Source: Candidatus Woesearchaeota archaeon (GTDB taxonomy: Archaea > Nanobdellota > Nanobdellia > Woesearchaeales > JACPIF01). Taken from it: a stretch of DNA of 64,000 nucleotides. How positions within the stretch are numbered: position 1 is the first letter of the stretch; each line of letters begins with the position of its first letter. The position numbers and the translations under genes were made by a program. Below the pieces are notes generated by a model. That model made no database searches. It saw only the letters and a list, made by a program, of their open reading frames with translations, and was not told the DNA's origin. Shown one piece after another: positions 16,791 to 27,036 of this stretch. The DNA is taken from the NCBI GenBank assembly GCA_016188215.1, contig JACPIF010000001.1:94157-158156 (forward strand), written 5' to 3'.

Positions 16791-17591
16791 ATGGGGGCAA
16801 GAGATGTACAGGAAGAGATTGCAAGGGTCAAGGAAGGGCTGCGGCAAAGCTTCCAAAGAGTGAAGGATGATGTTGCCTACCAAACATGGTATATAGGGCA
16901 AAGCTCTGCCAGGATGCAGCAGCTTGAATCACAGTTCTCTAAAGTCATTGAGGAGCTTAGCACCTTTAACCATGCATTGAAAGAGGCTTCAGTAACCAAT
17001 GAAAATATTCTGAATGCATTTACAGAACTAAAAGGGCAGGCAGATGCGCTGAGCCAGTCTTTTGCTGAGCTCAAGCAGCGCGACCTTGGGGTTGTACAGG
17101 AAATAAGCGCAATCAAATCAGGCATTCAAAATGTGGTTATAGGGCTTTACGAGAAATTAAGCGGCGTTGAATCAGCTGTCAAGGAAGCGGAAAAGGCACA
17201 GGAGAAGCACCTGGCCGCAGTACTTGACCAGATCCAGGGTAAGCTCGGACAATTTGAAGAAAGGTCTGCGCATGACAGGGAACTGCTTAAAGCTGCGGTT
17301 AAGGAGGCGCTCAGGGATATGAAGCCAGAGCAGCCCAGGAAGGAATCAAAGCTGCAGGCGCAATTGATGAAAAAAATAGACAAGAACAGGAAGAATCTTA
17401 TCAAGCAGAAGATCAAAGATATTGTTTCTGTGCGGAGCATGAGCCTGCCTGAGCTCAAGGAAATCATTGTGGACGAGAACGGCTACTGCTCAAAAGCTAC
17501 CTTCTACCGGTACATTGATGAGATGCGGGACAAGAAAATACTTTCTGTAATTGAAATTGACAATATAAAGACTATTTCACTGCAAGGGTAG
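16791..17591 (+). CDS. Coiled-coil protein with C-terminal winged-helix-like domain
   Basis: This 266-residue soluble protein is almost entirely helical with heptad spacing for the first 185 residues. A Lys/Arg-rich segment (about 187-215) and a compact C-terminal domain follow, where LPELKEIIVDENGYCSKATFYRYIDEMRD reads as helix-turn-helix. The second helix (residues SKATFYRYIDEM) is the likely recognition helix. I infer DNA binding at one end of a long rod; a regulator or chromosome-organising role is possible, but no named family is claimed. A TATA-like atttatatttgcc lies about 30 nt upstream, and the ATG at 16791 would have a very short leader. Confidence 0.72.
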   Translation: MGARDVQEEIARVKEGLRQSFQRVKDDVAYQTWYIGQSSARMQQLESQFSKVIEELSTFNHALKEASVTNENILNAFTELKGQADALSQSFAELKQRDLGVVQEISAIKSGIQNVVIGLYEKLSGVESAVKEAEKAQEKHLAAVLDQIQGKLGQFEERSAHDRELLKAAVKEALRDMKPEQPRKESKLQAQLMKKIDKNRKNLIKQKIKDIVSVRSMSLPELKEIIVDENGYCSKATFYRYIDEMRDKKILSVIEIDNIKTISLQG

Positions 17592-17985
17592 GAAGTAAGG
17601 GGTTAGGAAGCATTCTAAGGGCTGTAATTACTATCCCGTATCATATCAATCAAGGCTCTTTATCACTTTGATACCATTCAATCAAAGCCGTATCACTCAG
17701 TCTCACCTGAGTTTTTGCAAGTAGCAGAGACTTGTCAAGCCTTGTTTGAGACTGTTCCATAGGAAACAAAGGGGTGGTTGAGACAGAGTTGATACTTGAC
17801 TGAGAAAAATCTGCAAAATACTGTGAAACACTTGTTTTAGAAAGGCGGTTTCAAAACCTAAATTTCATCTTATAAAGCTTGTGAAATTGAGATACAGATT
17901 TCAAAACATTTATATACTAGGTTCAATCTACCAATTGTAATTTTTAAGTGCGCGCAAAACCTCGTGTACAATTTCATAGAAAAAG
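17592..17985. other. Intergenic region with short inverted repeat and promoter
   Basis: No convincing gene. There are loosely repeated tatcaatcaaggc / ttcaatcaaagcc motifs at about 17645 and 17678, and an 8-bp inverted repeat CAGTCTCA (17698-17705) / TGAGACTG (17747-17754). A TATA box catttatatact at about 17909-17920 should drive the giant surface gene downstream. Confidence 0.5.
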
Positions 17986-17994
17986 GTGTTTTGG

Positions 17995-20900
17995 TTGAGC
18001 AAAGAGGGAAAGACTAACATCAGGATTATTCTTGCATCAGTGCTATTACTGTCAGTCATGGCTTTCTTGGTTTCCGGCTTTACTGTAACAGTTCTCAGGC
18101 AGGCGCAAAACAGCAGCGGGAGTTTCCTGAACGTAACTCTCCAGAATTCTTTCCAAAACTCAACATCAGTAAGCTTTAACATCACAATCTTAAACACAAC
18201 TGCTGAATTCAATATCACCATAGTAAATGTCACTGTCCATTACAACGGTACAAATGTAAGCGGCGGCTATGAAACCAATGTATTATGTTTTGCAAGAAAC
18301 AGAACCGGCGGCGGCAATAATTCAGTCAATGTTACTATAGGCGACATGGGCGGGTCAACTAACGATTCCTTTAATTGCACAGGAACAGTTCCTGCTGGAA
18401 ACTGGACGATCTATGCAATGATATATAATATAACTTCTTCTGATGGTATTAAGCCACTACCACAGAATTTTACTGCCCACAGCTTTGTTGTTGATACTAA
18501 GCCGCCTGCAGTAATGCCTATACAGCCTTTCAGCACCAATGATCCAACTACTGTAAATTTCACTTCATTCCCAGTACTATTCTATGTCAATGTAAGCAGG
18601 AATGTAACTGCGACAGACCAGGCGAATGCAAATATCTCCGATGTATGGTATATATTATACTCAGCTATAAATGGAGGCGGAACCGCAGAGACTTATAACG
18701 GCTCTCAATTGATGAACCTAAGCAACAAGGTTACTGATGAGGCAGTATTAAATTATACAATCCCATCTAACGGCTCGCATGGAGGCCTTGTCTTAAAATT
18801 CCTAAGCCTTCAAAGGTCGCCAGGAGCACATTCTGTCCAGTTCTGCGCCAATGACAGTGCTGGCAATATTAATTGTACAACGCCTGTCAATTACATCGTT
18901 AAAGGCGGAAATCTTACTGATTTGCAACAGGTTGTTGGAGGCGCTGCAAACACCACTACGGCATGGGGTTCTTTAACATTCTTCTACGAGAATTATACGG
19001 CACTTACTGGTTTCAACCCTTCAGATCCACCGCACTTCTTTGCACCAACCTTATATAATTACACAATGAGGATCAATATCACAGCTAATGGTACAGCAGT
19101 AGCTCTTGATATTGTAGGTATGCAAATTAATGAAAGCTTAATGGCAGACATGAATAAAGTTAATACTACAGCTGCTACACCTGCAAATTTAAGAAATGCA
19201 ACAGGCGGCCAAGGCTTCTCCCAAGCAGTTGGCTGGCTGGAAGTTGGAAGCTTCCTCCCAAGCTTTGCATTCTATAAGTATGGAGCCATCACATATTGGA
19301 ACAAAGCTCCAGAGCAGATGTTCAGATGCAACGGAAGCTTTGGCGATCCAAGCTGCTGGCGCATTAATGCATGCCCAAGCGCGCCTTACATAACAGGGCA
19401 TAATAATTCAAACTATTCCTTTATTGCAACTCAAACTGGTTATAATTCAACAGCCAATTTGACAGTAGGCTCATGCTACGTATTAGGCAGCCCAAATACA
19501 ACCATCTATGTATCACAATTTTCAGGCGCAAGCGCATCAGATGATGCAACTGGACCGACTGTAACCTTAAATACACCTACTAACGCATCAAATATCTCAG
19601 ATACCACTCCTTTTATCAACATAACCTTAAATGATACTGGAGTTGGCCTGCCAAACGGGAGTTTTGTTAACATAACAATTGCAAGCACAACCTATACTTA
19701 TCCGGATAATGTTAGCTGTACTCCTGTTACTATAAATGCAACAGGTAAGATTTGCACGATAACTGCAACCCACCCATTGCCAAACAATGCCTCAACAAAT
19801 TTTACAGTTATAGTAGATGATGCAGTGGGTAACAGGCGGAATATTTCAGTTATATTCAAAGTTGATAGCCTAGCCCCTAGATATATAGTATTTAATATAA
19901 CAAACCAGTCTTCAGGAAATACCAGTCTTAACTTGACTGGCTGTACTGGAGGTGATGGTTGTACTGGAGGAGTTACTGTCAAAGCACTTGGCTCAGACTT
20001 ATCTGCGTCAATAAAGCAAGGGCAAAATGTCAGTGTCTGGGTACAGTGGAACGATACTATTCCAGGAGATGGCATTGACCTGCTTGGCATTAATAATATG
20101 GAAGGAAGAACAGCATACTTAGAAGTATTGAACCTTACTGATAATAATTGGTATGTGGTAAATTCAACTCTTGTAGCTGGAAACTGGACTAATCTAACAT
20201 GGTTAATACCTGCGGAGCACAGCTTTGCTGAGGGAGCAAATATTACTCTAAGAGTTAACCTTACTGATTTCCCAGGAGGAAACCTTAATTCAACTAATAC
20301 AAGTAATGTATCAAGTAACCTTTCTGAGGGCGGACTTTCTAGGACCAATAATATGAGATTCTTAGTAAATGATACTCAAGCTCCTAACATAACAATAAGA
20401 ATCGGCGCCTCAGGAGCATTGCTTGTGAATGGGAGCACATATAACTTAAGCGGAACATCTGTCATAGTAAACTGGTCAACCAATGATCTTGGTGGTGTAA
20501 AGACTATTAATGTGAGCTTTGATAATGCAAATCAAAGCAGCGATTCAGAAACTGGCTGTGGAGTCTATTATACAGTACCTGGCTCAATAAGCACTAATAG
20601 AGACAGGCAAGTACAGTATCCAGCAGCAGGATGTGCAGCATCTGTAGGTACTGCAATAGTTTCAGGATCTCTGGCAAATGGCAGCCATACGGCTAACATA
20701 ACTGTTGTTGATGCATGGAATAATGTTGCAAGCAAGCAAGTAACCTTCAACATTGATAACCAGCCGCCAGGAATACAGCTTAATCTTACGGATTTGGGGG
20801 TAGATAATGCCAATCTTAGCTCCATTGCCAATATAACCTCTTCCAGAGCCATACAGATTAATGTGTCAGAGGTCGGAACAGCAGGTTTCGGAAATGTAAC

Positions 20901-23361
20901 CTATAATTCCACCTGCAATACTACAACCGTAGTACTTACTTCAAGCAGCGACAATAATAGCATATTCCAGGCATTCCAGCCTTTCAATACTGCAGGATGT
21001 AAAAGCGTTGCGGGCCAGCACAATGTAACTGTCAGAGTAACAGATACTGCAGGAAATACTAATACAACCAGATATTTCTTTAATCTTGATGAGGTAGCTC
21101 CAACTGCTAATATTACAACTCCAAGCGCGAACCAACTCATAAGCGGAGCTGAGGCTGTGCAGATAAATTGGACAGCAAGCGACGCTTTCGGTAATATAAG
21201 CAATATTGTTTACTACCTGGATAATACTTCCACTGCACGTTCGCTGAGGGATGGCTCAGAGGATCCTGATAGCAGGGATAATGGAGGCACTAACCTAAGT
21301 TTCAGGCTAGAAGCAGGAACCCATACGTTCAAGCTAAGCGTTAATGACAGCTCTGGAAATGTAGTTAACCAATCGGTTACATTCACTATACTTGGAGTTG
21401 TAAATATGTCTGTAGTCAGGGTCAATATCAATAACTCTGTTTCCTCTACAAGCATGGAGAATTTAGATGTAGAAATACAAAGGCACAATGGAGCGGCATA
21501 TGTCACTGCTACAGATAACCAGACAATTAACACCACACATCTCTTTAATGTTGTTGTAAGATTGAACAATACTATAACCCTGATAGATGAGGTTACTACA
21601 ATTAATGTAACTATAGCAGACATAAATGGCAGCAAGGCAAACTGGAATAATTCAGCAATGCCTGCATTCGTAAATGATTCAACTGTATGGAATCTTACAT
21701 CAAGCGTTTATACGCTAGAGCCGAAAGTTCTGGTATTCGCAAATGGAAGCATGGATAGATTTGTATCTAATGACGACGATTACTTTGGCATTGTCAGGCT
21801 GCCTGGCAATAAGACAGAGAATTACCACAAGATATACTGGTTTGCTGATGAGAACGTATACAATACAACTACAGCCTTCACTGAACTGAGTGCCTGCTCA
21901 GCAGGAAGCACGTTCACGGCAAAGACATCGACCCCATGCTACACTGAAAATGTAACCTTCACTTTGGTGTATGTGCCGCACTTCAGCATTGTCCTGGCTG
22001 CAAATGATACAACTGCCCCACGCATAAATCCGAACTTTAATACATCCACTAAGGGAAGTATTAGCAACAGCTCGTTTGTGGTGGCATTCACAACAAGCCT
22101 GGATGCAGTAAGCTGCCATTACACTGTAAACTCGTCTACTTTGGTAAATCAAAGCATGACCATATCAGGAACTTCTGGCAACAAGACATGCACCGGAGGA
22201 TTAACGAATATAAGCAATGGGACATCAATCAACACAACAATCAACTTTACTGTTTCAGATGGCAATAATAGCAGGCAGGAGCTATTTACAATTAATGTTA
22301 GCGATATGCTTTACCCAGGCTTTAATGCATCGCATGTTAAGAATACCAGCATTGGGAATGATAGTGCAGTCATTACATGGAACACCACTGAATTTACAAA
22401 TTCAACAGTAACTGTACAAGCTGTTACATCAAGCAGCCCGACAAATTTCACTAGTGTGCAATTAGTGATGAACCATTCAATCACATTAACAGGCTTATCA
22501 GCAAGTACCAAATACAACTTTACTATAAGGCACTGTGACTTTTCAGGAAATTGTAATACAAGCGCCGGTAACTCAAGTGGTGAATCATTTAACTTCACTA
22601 CAAGCGCCTCTGCAGCTTCAGCAGCGAGCAGCACAACATCAAGCAGCAGCGGAGGCGGTGGAGGAGGCGCAGCAACGCCAGCCACAACTAATGTTGAGGC
22701 TTCCAAGGCACAGGTATTTTCAGCAGTGGCTGCTGGCGCATCTGCAACTGTCAATGTTAATAATGCTAAGATAGCTGTGACACAGGTGGCAGTTACAGTA
22801 GCAAAAGATGTTGCAAATGTGGAGGTCAAGGTCTCAAGCCTCAAGGATAAGCCGACATCCTCAGCTCCAGCTGAGAAGGTCTACCAATATCTTGATATTG
22901 CTCCAACTAATTTAGGAGCTAGTGATGTAAGCAAGGTTAACATAGCCTTTAAGGTAACAAAGGCATGGCTGGCAAGCAGTGGTGTCAGCGCTTCAGATGT
23001 TGCATTAGCACGATACTCAGCAGGAAGCTGGAATACCTTGGCTACGACAAAGGTCAGCGAGGACGACACTTCAGTCAGCTATAGCGCAGAAAGCCCAGGA
23101 TTCAGCTATTATGCTGTTATATCCAAAGCAGCTGAGACTCCAGAACCTGAAGTAAAGCCAGAGGAGAAGCCTGTGCAGCCTGTAGAGAAACCCAGGGAGG
23201 GTGTTGTAGAGAAAGTCAAGGAAGGAATTGGGGAGGTTGCTGGACAGGTAGCTGAGAAGGCCCAGGGACTGAGCAAGACAGCCTGGACATGGATCATTGT
23301 CCTTGCGCTGGCAGCAGCTGGCCTGGTAGCATACTTTGTATATGCCAGAAAGCAGCAGTAA
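17995..23361 (+). CDS. Giant N-glycosylation-rich surface protein with PGF-pre-PGF-like domain
   Basis: About 1788 residues. A signal peptide/hydrophobic segment (about 10-30) is followed by many Ig-like beta modules that are extremely rich in Asn-x-Ser/Thr sequons, then a Ser/Gly hinge (near 1540) and a domain with WLASSGVSASDVALARYSAG followed by SPGFSYYAV. This matches the archaeal PGF-pre-PGF domain that precedes cell-wall anchoring segments in S-layer-type proteins. A Pro/Glu/Lys linker and a C-terminal transmembrane helix (near 1758-1780) with a basic end follow. I favour the TTG at 17995, seven bases after AAAGGTG; the frame also has GTG at 17986. It is the best S-layer or major glycoprotein candidate in this window. 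No catalytic motif is seen. Confidence 0.82.
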   Translation: MSKEGKTNIRIILASVLLLSVMAFLVSGFTVTVLRQAQNSSGSFLNVTLQNSFQNSTSVSFNITILNTTAEFNITIVNVTVHYNGTNVSGGYETNVLCFARNRTGGGNNSVNVTIGDMGGSTNDSFNCTGTVPAGNWTIYAMIYNITSSDGIKPLPQNFTAHSFVVDTKPPAVMPIQPFSTNDPTTVNFTSFPVLFYVNVSRNVTATDQANANISDVWYILYSAINGGGTAETYNGSQLMNLSNKVTDEAVLNYTIPSNGSHGGLVLKFLSLQRSPGAHSVQFCANDSAGNINCTTPVNYIVKGGNLTDLQQVVGGAANTTTAWGSLTFFYENYTALTGFNPSDPPHFFAPTLYNYTMRINITANGTAVALDIVGMQINESLMADMNKVNTTAATPANLRNATGGQGFSQAVGWLEVGSFLPSFAFYKYGAITYWNKAPEQMFRCNGSFGDPSCWRINACPSAPYITGHNNSNYSFIATQTGYNSTANLTVGSCYVLGSPNTTIYVSQFSGASASDDATGPTVTLNTPTNASNISDTTPFINITLNDTGVGLPNGSFVNITIASTTYTYPDNVSCTPVTINATGKICTITATHPLPNNASTNFTVIVDDAVGNRRNISVIFKVDSLAPRYIVFNITNQSSGNTSLNLTGCTGGDGCTGGVTVKALGSDLSASIKQGQNVSVWVQWNDTIPGDGIDLLGINNMEGRTAYLEVLNLTDNNWYVVNSTLVAGNWTNLTWLIPAEHSFAEGANITLRVNLTDFPGGNLNSTNTSNVSSNLSEGGLSRTNNMRFLVNDTQAPNITIRIGASGALLVNGSTYNLSGTSVIVNWSTNDLGGVKTINVSFDNANQSSDSETGCGVYYTVPGSISTNRDRQVQYPAAGCAASVGTAIVSGSLANGSHTANITVVDAWNNVASKQVTFNIDNQPPGIQLNLTDLGVDNANLSSIANITSSRAIQINVSEVGTAGFGNVTYNSTCNTTTVVLTSSSDNNSIFQAFQPFNTAGCKSVAGQHNVTVRVTDTAGNTNTTRYFFNLDEVAPTANITTPSANQLISGAEAVQINWTASDAFGNISNIVYYLDNTSTARSLRDGSEDPDSRDNGGTNLSFRLEAGTHTFKLSVNDSSGNVVNQSVTFTILGVVNMSVVRVNINNSVSSTSMENLDVEIQRHNGAAYVTATDNQTINTTHLFNVVVRLNNTITLIDEVTTINVTIADINGSKANWNNSAMPAFVNDSTVWNLTSSVYTLEPKVLVFANGSMDRFVSNDDDYFGIVRLPGNKTENYHKIYWFADENVYNTTTAFTELSACSAGSTFTAKTSTPCYTENVTFTLVYVPHFSIVLAANDTTAPRINPNFNTSTKGSISNSSFVVAFTTSLDAVSCHYTVNSSTLVNQSMTISGTSGNKTCTGGLTNISNGTSINTTINFTVSDGNNSRQELFTINVSDMLYPGFNASHVKNTSIGNDSAVITWNTTEFTNSTVTVQAVTSSSPTNFTSVQLVMNHSITLTGLSASTKYNFTIRHCDFSGNCNTSAGNSSGESFNFTTSASAASAASSTTSSSSGGGGGGAATPATTNVEASKAQVFSAVAAGASATVNVNNAKIAVTQVAVTVAKDVANVEVKVSSLKDKPTSSAPAEKVYQYLDIAPTNLGASDVSKVNIAFKVTKAWLASSGVSASDVALARYSAGSWNTLATTKVSEDDTSVSYSAESPGFSYYAVISKAAETPEPEVKPEEKPVQPVEKPREGVVEKVKEGIGEVAGQVAEKAQGLSKTAWTWIIVLALAAAGLVAYFVYARKQQ

Positions 23362-23548
23362 AATTTCTTTTTTAATCTTTATCCTAATGTTGCTGAGTTA
23401 TTTTTGCCACCTGGAACTATGATTTCCGTGATTCAGTTGCCTAACCTTCATTTTAGACAGAGCCGCACTATGAGAAACCTTTATATAGTAGTTAATGCGT
23501 AAATTTGATTAGTATACTTTTTCAAACAATTAAAAAAAGTTGAGGTGA
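23362..23548 (+). promoter_or_regulatory. Terminator-like T-runs and pilin promoter
   Basis: Just after the giant gene is the T-rich tttcttttttaatcttt, typical of archaeal termination. A TATA box, aacctttatatagtag, lies at about 23478-23493, and AGGTGA at 23543-23548 is the ribosome site that fixes the pilin start at ATG 23555. Confidence 0.55.
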
Positions 23549-23554
23549 ATGTGC

Positions 23555-24007
23555 ATGTATAAGAAGGCTCAAGCAGCTATGGAATTCTTGATGACGTATG
23601 GCTGGGCAATCTTAGTTGTGCTGGTTGCCATCGGCGCGTTGGCTTATTTTGGTGTGTTGAATCCAAGCAAGTTCCTGCCTTCCAGTTGTGTCGTAACTCC
23701 TGGAATCTCATGCGATGATCATAGGGTAGTGGCAGATGGAAGCGCTACCATTGTACTGAGAAATGGCGTCGGACAGGATTTAAGCAGCGTTGTAATCAAG
23801 GTAGGAGGCTGTGGTGGAGATGCAACTGGACCTACAACCATTGCAGACGGGTCACAGGGAACGTACACCTATGCTCTTGCTGCATGCACTGTTGGCGCTG
23901 GCGGCAGCAAGTTTAAAGCAGATTTAAACGTAAGCTATGCTGCAGGCGGCAGTTCAGTTACCCATAAGAAAGTCGGCCAGCTGGTAACAAATGTAGAATC
24001 CTCATAA
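23555..24007 (+). CDS. Type IV pilin-like major pilin with class III signal peptide
   Basis: A 150-residue precursor starting MYKKAQAAMEFLMTYGWAIL. The charged N-terminus, the predicted cut between Ala and Gln (KKA/QAAMEF), and Glu at position +5 of the mature chain are the class III signal recognised by archaeal prepilin peptidases. The following hydrophobic helix would pack in the filament core, and the remaining 115 residues form a beta-rich head with paired cysteines (near 47, 54, 89 and 109). Start chosen at 23555, six bases after GAGGTGA; the ATG at 23549 is too close. It has its own promoter and T-rich terminator, so it is probably expressed more strongly than the minor pilins that follow. 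Confidence 0.85.
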   Translation: MYKKAQAAMEFLMTYGWAILVVLVAIGALAYFGVLNPSKFLPSSCVVTPGISCDDHRVVADGSATIVLRNGVGQDLSSVVIKVGGCGGDATGPTTIADGSQGTYTYALAACTVGAGGSKFKADLNVSYAAGGSSVTHKKVGQLVTNVESS

Positions 24008-24106
24008 AGCTAAGGATTCCTTATTTCTTTTCCTTTTATTTTCCCTTATTTCTTTTCCTTTATAAAAATAGAAAAGTATATTAATAAAGTTAAGCAGGTC
24101 TGGTGT

Positions 24107-25690
24107 ATGGGAAAAAGAGGTCAAGTTAGCTTTGAGTATATTGTTATTGCGGGTATTCTGCTCGTTATAACACTCCCATTCTTTTATTATGCCTTTAGCG
24201 AGTCAAATACTGCCATTAAGCTGAATCAGGCTGATGATGCAGTAAAGAGCATTGCACGGGCAGCTGATACGGTTTATTCACTAGGTCCGGGAAGCAAGCT
24301 GTTTGTTGTTGTCAGCATTCCTGATGGGGTGCAGAACACTTCTATTACCTCTAAGACCGTACAGCTGCAATTGAGCATTTACGGAGGCGTTTCAGACATT
24401 TATGCGAATACAAAGGCAAACCTAACAGGGAGCATACCAACTGCCAGGGGAACCTACAAGCTTTCGCTGGAGATGCTTAATAGCGGTCTGGTGGCAATTG
24501 GGGCATTTAATGATACAACAGTCCCGTCTGTTATCTGGACCTCGCCTTCCGGCACACAGGTAAGCAATGATACTACTCTGCAAGCTAATACGAATAAAGC
24601 AGGCTATTGTAAATTTGCCAGTTCTGACATGGCTTTCAGCAGTATGACTAATATCATGAGCGGGTATAGCCTGAGCCATAGCTATTATCTGGGGCAGCTT
24701 GCAGAAGGAGACTATATATACTATGTCAGATGCAATGACACATCTGGCAATGTCATGGACAGCTCAGCGATAATAGATTTCTCAATTAATGTAACCAGCG
24801 ATACCATTGCACCTAATGTAAGTAATACAAAGATTGAGAACAGCTCTGTAAAGCTGAACGATTACGTATGCGTCAATGCAACCATAACAGATAACGGGGC
24901 TATATCTGCTGCGAAGGTCATGTTTACCACGCCGCTTGAAGATCCTTTCCAAAAGGTCCAGAATTATACTATGTCAGACACTGGAAATTGTTCAGGGGCA
25001 TCAGGCGATAATATATATGGAGTAAAGGTAAAAATGCAAGTAGTTGGCTTATGGTACCTTAATATTACGTACGGCATTGATGACGACGGCAATGTCGGCC
25101 AGGAGATTGTTTCTGCAACCAGCAACATCACTATCAGAGTTAATGAAAGCTCTACTATAAACGGAACAAATACTTCAATAACTTACAATGCTTTAAATTA
25201 TAGCGCAGTTGATATTGGATTGTATTTCAGCTCCAGCCCCAATGCCACCAAAAACCAAAGCTCGGTAAGCACAACTGATGTTACAGAAGACCTGATAGAT
25301 GACAGCAGGACAACTCCATCCTCAAGCTATAAGTTTAAAGTCAACCAAGTCAACTATGAAGGGTTTATACTCCAGATTAACAAATCCCCTTCACCTTATA
25401 GCAAAGTAGTGGTAAGGATCAAGTTTGACAGCGCAGATATTCTGCCTTATAACTTAACTGCATGGGGCTATCTTCCAGATGGGGACAGGCTTCAGATGAA
25501 TTTTAGCCAGAACTTCTCTGTTACGCATGTAAGAAACATCAACTTAAGGGACAGGGGGGATAATGAGTTTGATGTAACAAACCTGATGAAAAATGCAGGA
25601 TATAACAAAATTAAAATCAGGTTGGCTCCAACGGTACAGATGGACGGGAAAAGGGCCGATATAACAGAAGCTGATATAGGAATAAGCTAA
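24107..25690 (+). CDS. Large pilin-like protein with class III signal peptide and Ig-like head
   Basis: A 527-residue protein beginning MGKRGQVSFEYIVIAGILL. The predicted cleavage KRG/QVSFEY with Glu at +5 places it in the archaeal type IV pilin superfamily. The head is far larger than usual: a pilin-like domain (to about 140), an Ig-like module with paired Cys near 165 and 205, a further beta region, and a C-terminal domain (about 360-527) that may bind carbohydrate, judging only from its beta-sandwich-like pattern. A TATA-like gtatattaataaag lies about 20-30 nt upstream. It is followed 12 nt later by a third pilin-like gene. It may be a tip adhesin; that is inference. Confidence 0.78.
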   Translation: MGKRGQVSFEYIVIAGILLVITLPFFYYAFSESNTAIKLNQADDAVKSIARAADTVYSLGPGSKLFVVVSIPDGVQNTSITSKTVQLQLSIYGGVSDIYANTKANLTGSIPTARGTYKLSLEMLNSGLVAIGAFNDTTVPSVIWTSPSGTQVSNDTTLQANTNKAGYCKFASSDMAFSSMTNIMSGYSLSHSYYLGQLAEGDYIYYVRCNDTSGNVMDSSAIIDFSINVTSDTIAPNVSNTKIENSSVKLNDYVCVNATITDNGAISAAKVMFTTPLEDPFQKVQNYTMSDTGNCSGASGDNIYGVKVKMQVVGLWYLNITYGIDDDGNVGQEIVSATSNITIRVNESSTINGTNTSITYNALNYSAVDIGLYFSSSPNATKNQSSVSTTDVTEDLIDDSRTTPSSSYKFKVNQVNYEGFILQINKSPSPYSKVVVRIKFDSADILPYNLTAWGYLPDGDRLQMNFSQNFSVTHVRNINLRDRGDNEFDVTNLMKNAGYNKIKIRLAPTVQMDGKRADITEADIGIS

Positions 25691-25702
25691 AGAATAACTA
25701 CT

Positions 25703-26104
25703 ATGTCTAAGTCTAAAGCCCAGGTAAGCATAGAATTCATGTTTGCAATTGGAGTTATACTGTTTATCTTTGTCTTATTGTCTATAGTTACCTTAGAAAG
25801 AAAAGGCGAGATAGCCTTTGCAAGCAATCTTCATGAAGCGCAGGCCGATTGCAGCATGCTTGCCAATCTGATTGATGCGGTATACACAAGCCGCGATGCC
25901 AATGTTTCAGTGAAGCTCAGGAATAATGCAACTGTGATAGCAGGAAACAGGTTTATAGAGGTTGAAAAAAACAGCCAAACCATTGCTTTCTGCACTTTTA
26001 CATCCACTGCAGTTTCAAATGGCTCAGACAGTACCTTTAAGCTAGTCAGGGGAAATGTATCAATAAGAAATGAAAACAACTCAATTACCTTGCAGAATGC
26101 ATAG
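25703..26104 (+). CDS. Minor pilin-like protein (class III signal)
   Basis: A 133-residue protein with MSKSKAQVSIEFMFAIGVIL at the start: cleavage after SKA, mature Gln-Val-Ser-Ile-Glu, so Glu is at +5 as in true pilins. A single N-terminal hydrophobic helix and a short beta-rich head with two cysteines (near 50 and 93) follow. It overlaps the next gene by eight bases, indicating translational coupling in an operon of pseudopilins. Likely a minor filament component or assembly primer. Confidence 0.78.
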   Translation: MSKSKAQVSIEFMFAIGVILFIFVLLSIVTLERKGEIAFASNLHEAQADCSMLANLIDAVYTSRDANVSVKLRNNATVIAGNRFIEVEKNSQTIAFCTFTSTAVSNGSDSTFKLVRGNVSIRNENNSITLQNA

Positions 26105-26582
26105 GCATAGAAAGGCCCAAATTGCAATCACTGACCTTTTTATAGCTATCTTTATCTTTACGGGGCTCATCATTGCCATATTTGCAGCGTGGAACACTTA
26201 TCTAAATAGGCTGGAGGAGCGAATAACCTACAGCGCCATGCTGGCACAGGCTGTCAGGATAAGCGATGTACTGGTTAAAAGCCAAGGAAGGCCGGTAAAC
26301 TGGGAGGCAAATAATGCAAGCGCGGAGATCATTGGCCTGGCTTCAAGCGATAGGAACATCTCTGTGGAGAAGGTCACTGCCTTCACTACCATGGATTACA
26401 ATACTACTAAAGAGCTCCTTAATATCAAAGGCTATAATTATAAACTGCTCCTGATGAATATCAATAACTCTGCCCTTATTGATTATGGCAACAATGCGAC
26501 AGGCAACCTGACAGTAGCAATACGCAGGATTGTGTGGTATGGAAATGGAAGCGCATATATGGATTTAATAATATGGAAATAA
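26097..26582 (+). CDS. Pseudopilin-like protein, Glu+5 missing
   Basis: About 161 residues, starting MHRHRKAQIAITDLFIAIFIF. The basic N-terminus, KA/Q cleavage-like site and hydrophobic helix match the preceding pilins, but position +5 is Thr rather than Glu. The start at 26097 overlaps the upstream stop by eight bases; the frame's earlier ATG at 26070 lies within the previous gene and lacks the signal. The head is small with several Asn-x-Ser/Thr sequons. Probably a minor pseudopilin. Confidence 0.7.
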   Translation: MHRHRKAQIAITDLFIAIFIFTGLIIAIFAAWNTYLNRLEERITYSAMLAQAVRISDVLVKSQGRPVNWEANNASAEIIGLASSDRNISVEKVTAFTTMDYNTTKELLNIKGYNYKLLLMNINNSALIDYGNNATGNLTVAIRRIVWYGNGSAYMDLIIWK

Positions 26583-26597
26583 GATGAGGATATACTG

Positions 26598-27026
26598 ATG
26601 CTGAAATCAGGGAGATCAGGAAAATCAAAAAAAGGCTTTATTTTCTCGCTTGAGATGGCCATAGCAGTCTTCATAGTCAGCAGTATCCTGCTTTTCGCAA
26701 GCTTCTATGCAACCAAGCAGACTGAAGACCCATACCTGCGCCTCCAGGCATTCCGCACAGCTGAAGATATAGTGGCAGTACTGGATTATAATAACATACT
26801 TACTACTTTTAATGCACAATCAATCCAGGACCAGCTCACCCAGCTGCTGCCTCCTAATTATGATATGAAATTAACAATAAATGGGACGTTTTCAGAGAAT
26901 GGGGGTTACCTGGAGACAAACCAGAGTTTGCCGACAGGTACGTTTATTGCAAGCGGCAGCAGGATCATTGTCAGCAGCGATGGCAACCAGTTTGGTGTAG
27001 TTACTTATTATGTATGGCTAAAATGA
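26598..27026 (+). CDS. Pseudopilin-like protein with KKG-type leader
   Basis: A 142-residue protein with a basic leader (MLKSGRSGKSKKG) and a hydrophobic helix FIFSLEMAIAVFIVSSILLF. If cleaved after Gly, the Glu is at +6 rather than +5. The rest is a small head domain without cysteines. It lies 15 nt after the previous pseudopilin and 10 nt before the next gene. Function is inferred from position and leader only. Confidence 0.68.
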   Translation: MLKSGRSGKSKKGFIFSLEMAIAVFIVSSILLFASFYATKQTEDPYLRLQAFRTAEDIVAVLDYNNILTTFNAQSIQDQLTQLLPPNYDMKLTINGTFSENGGYLETNQSLPTGTFIASGSRIIVSSDGNQFGVVTYYVWLK

Positions 27027-27036
27027 GTATGCTAAA

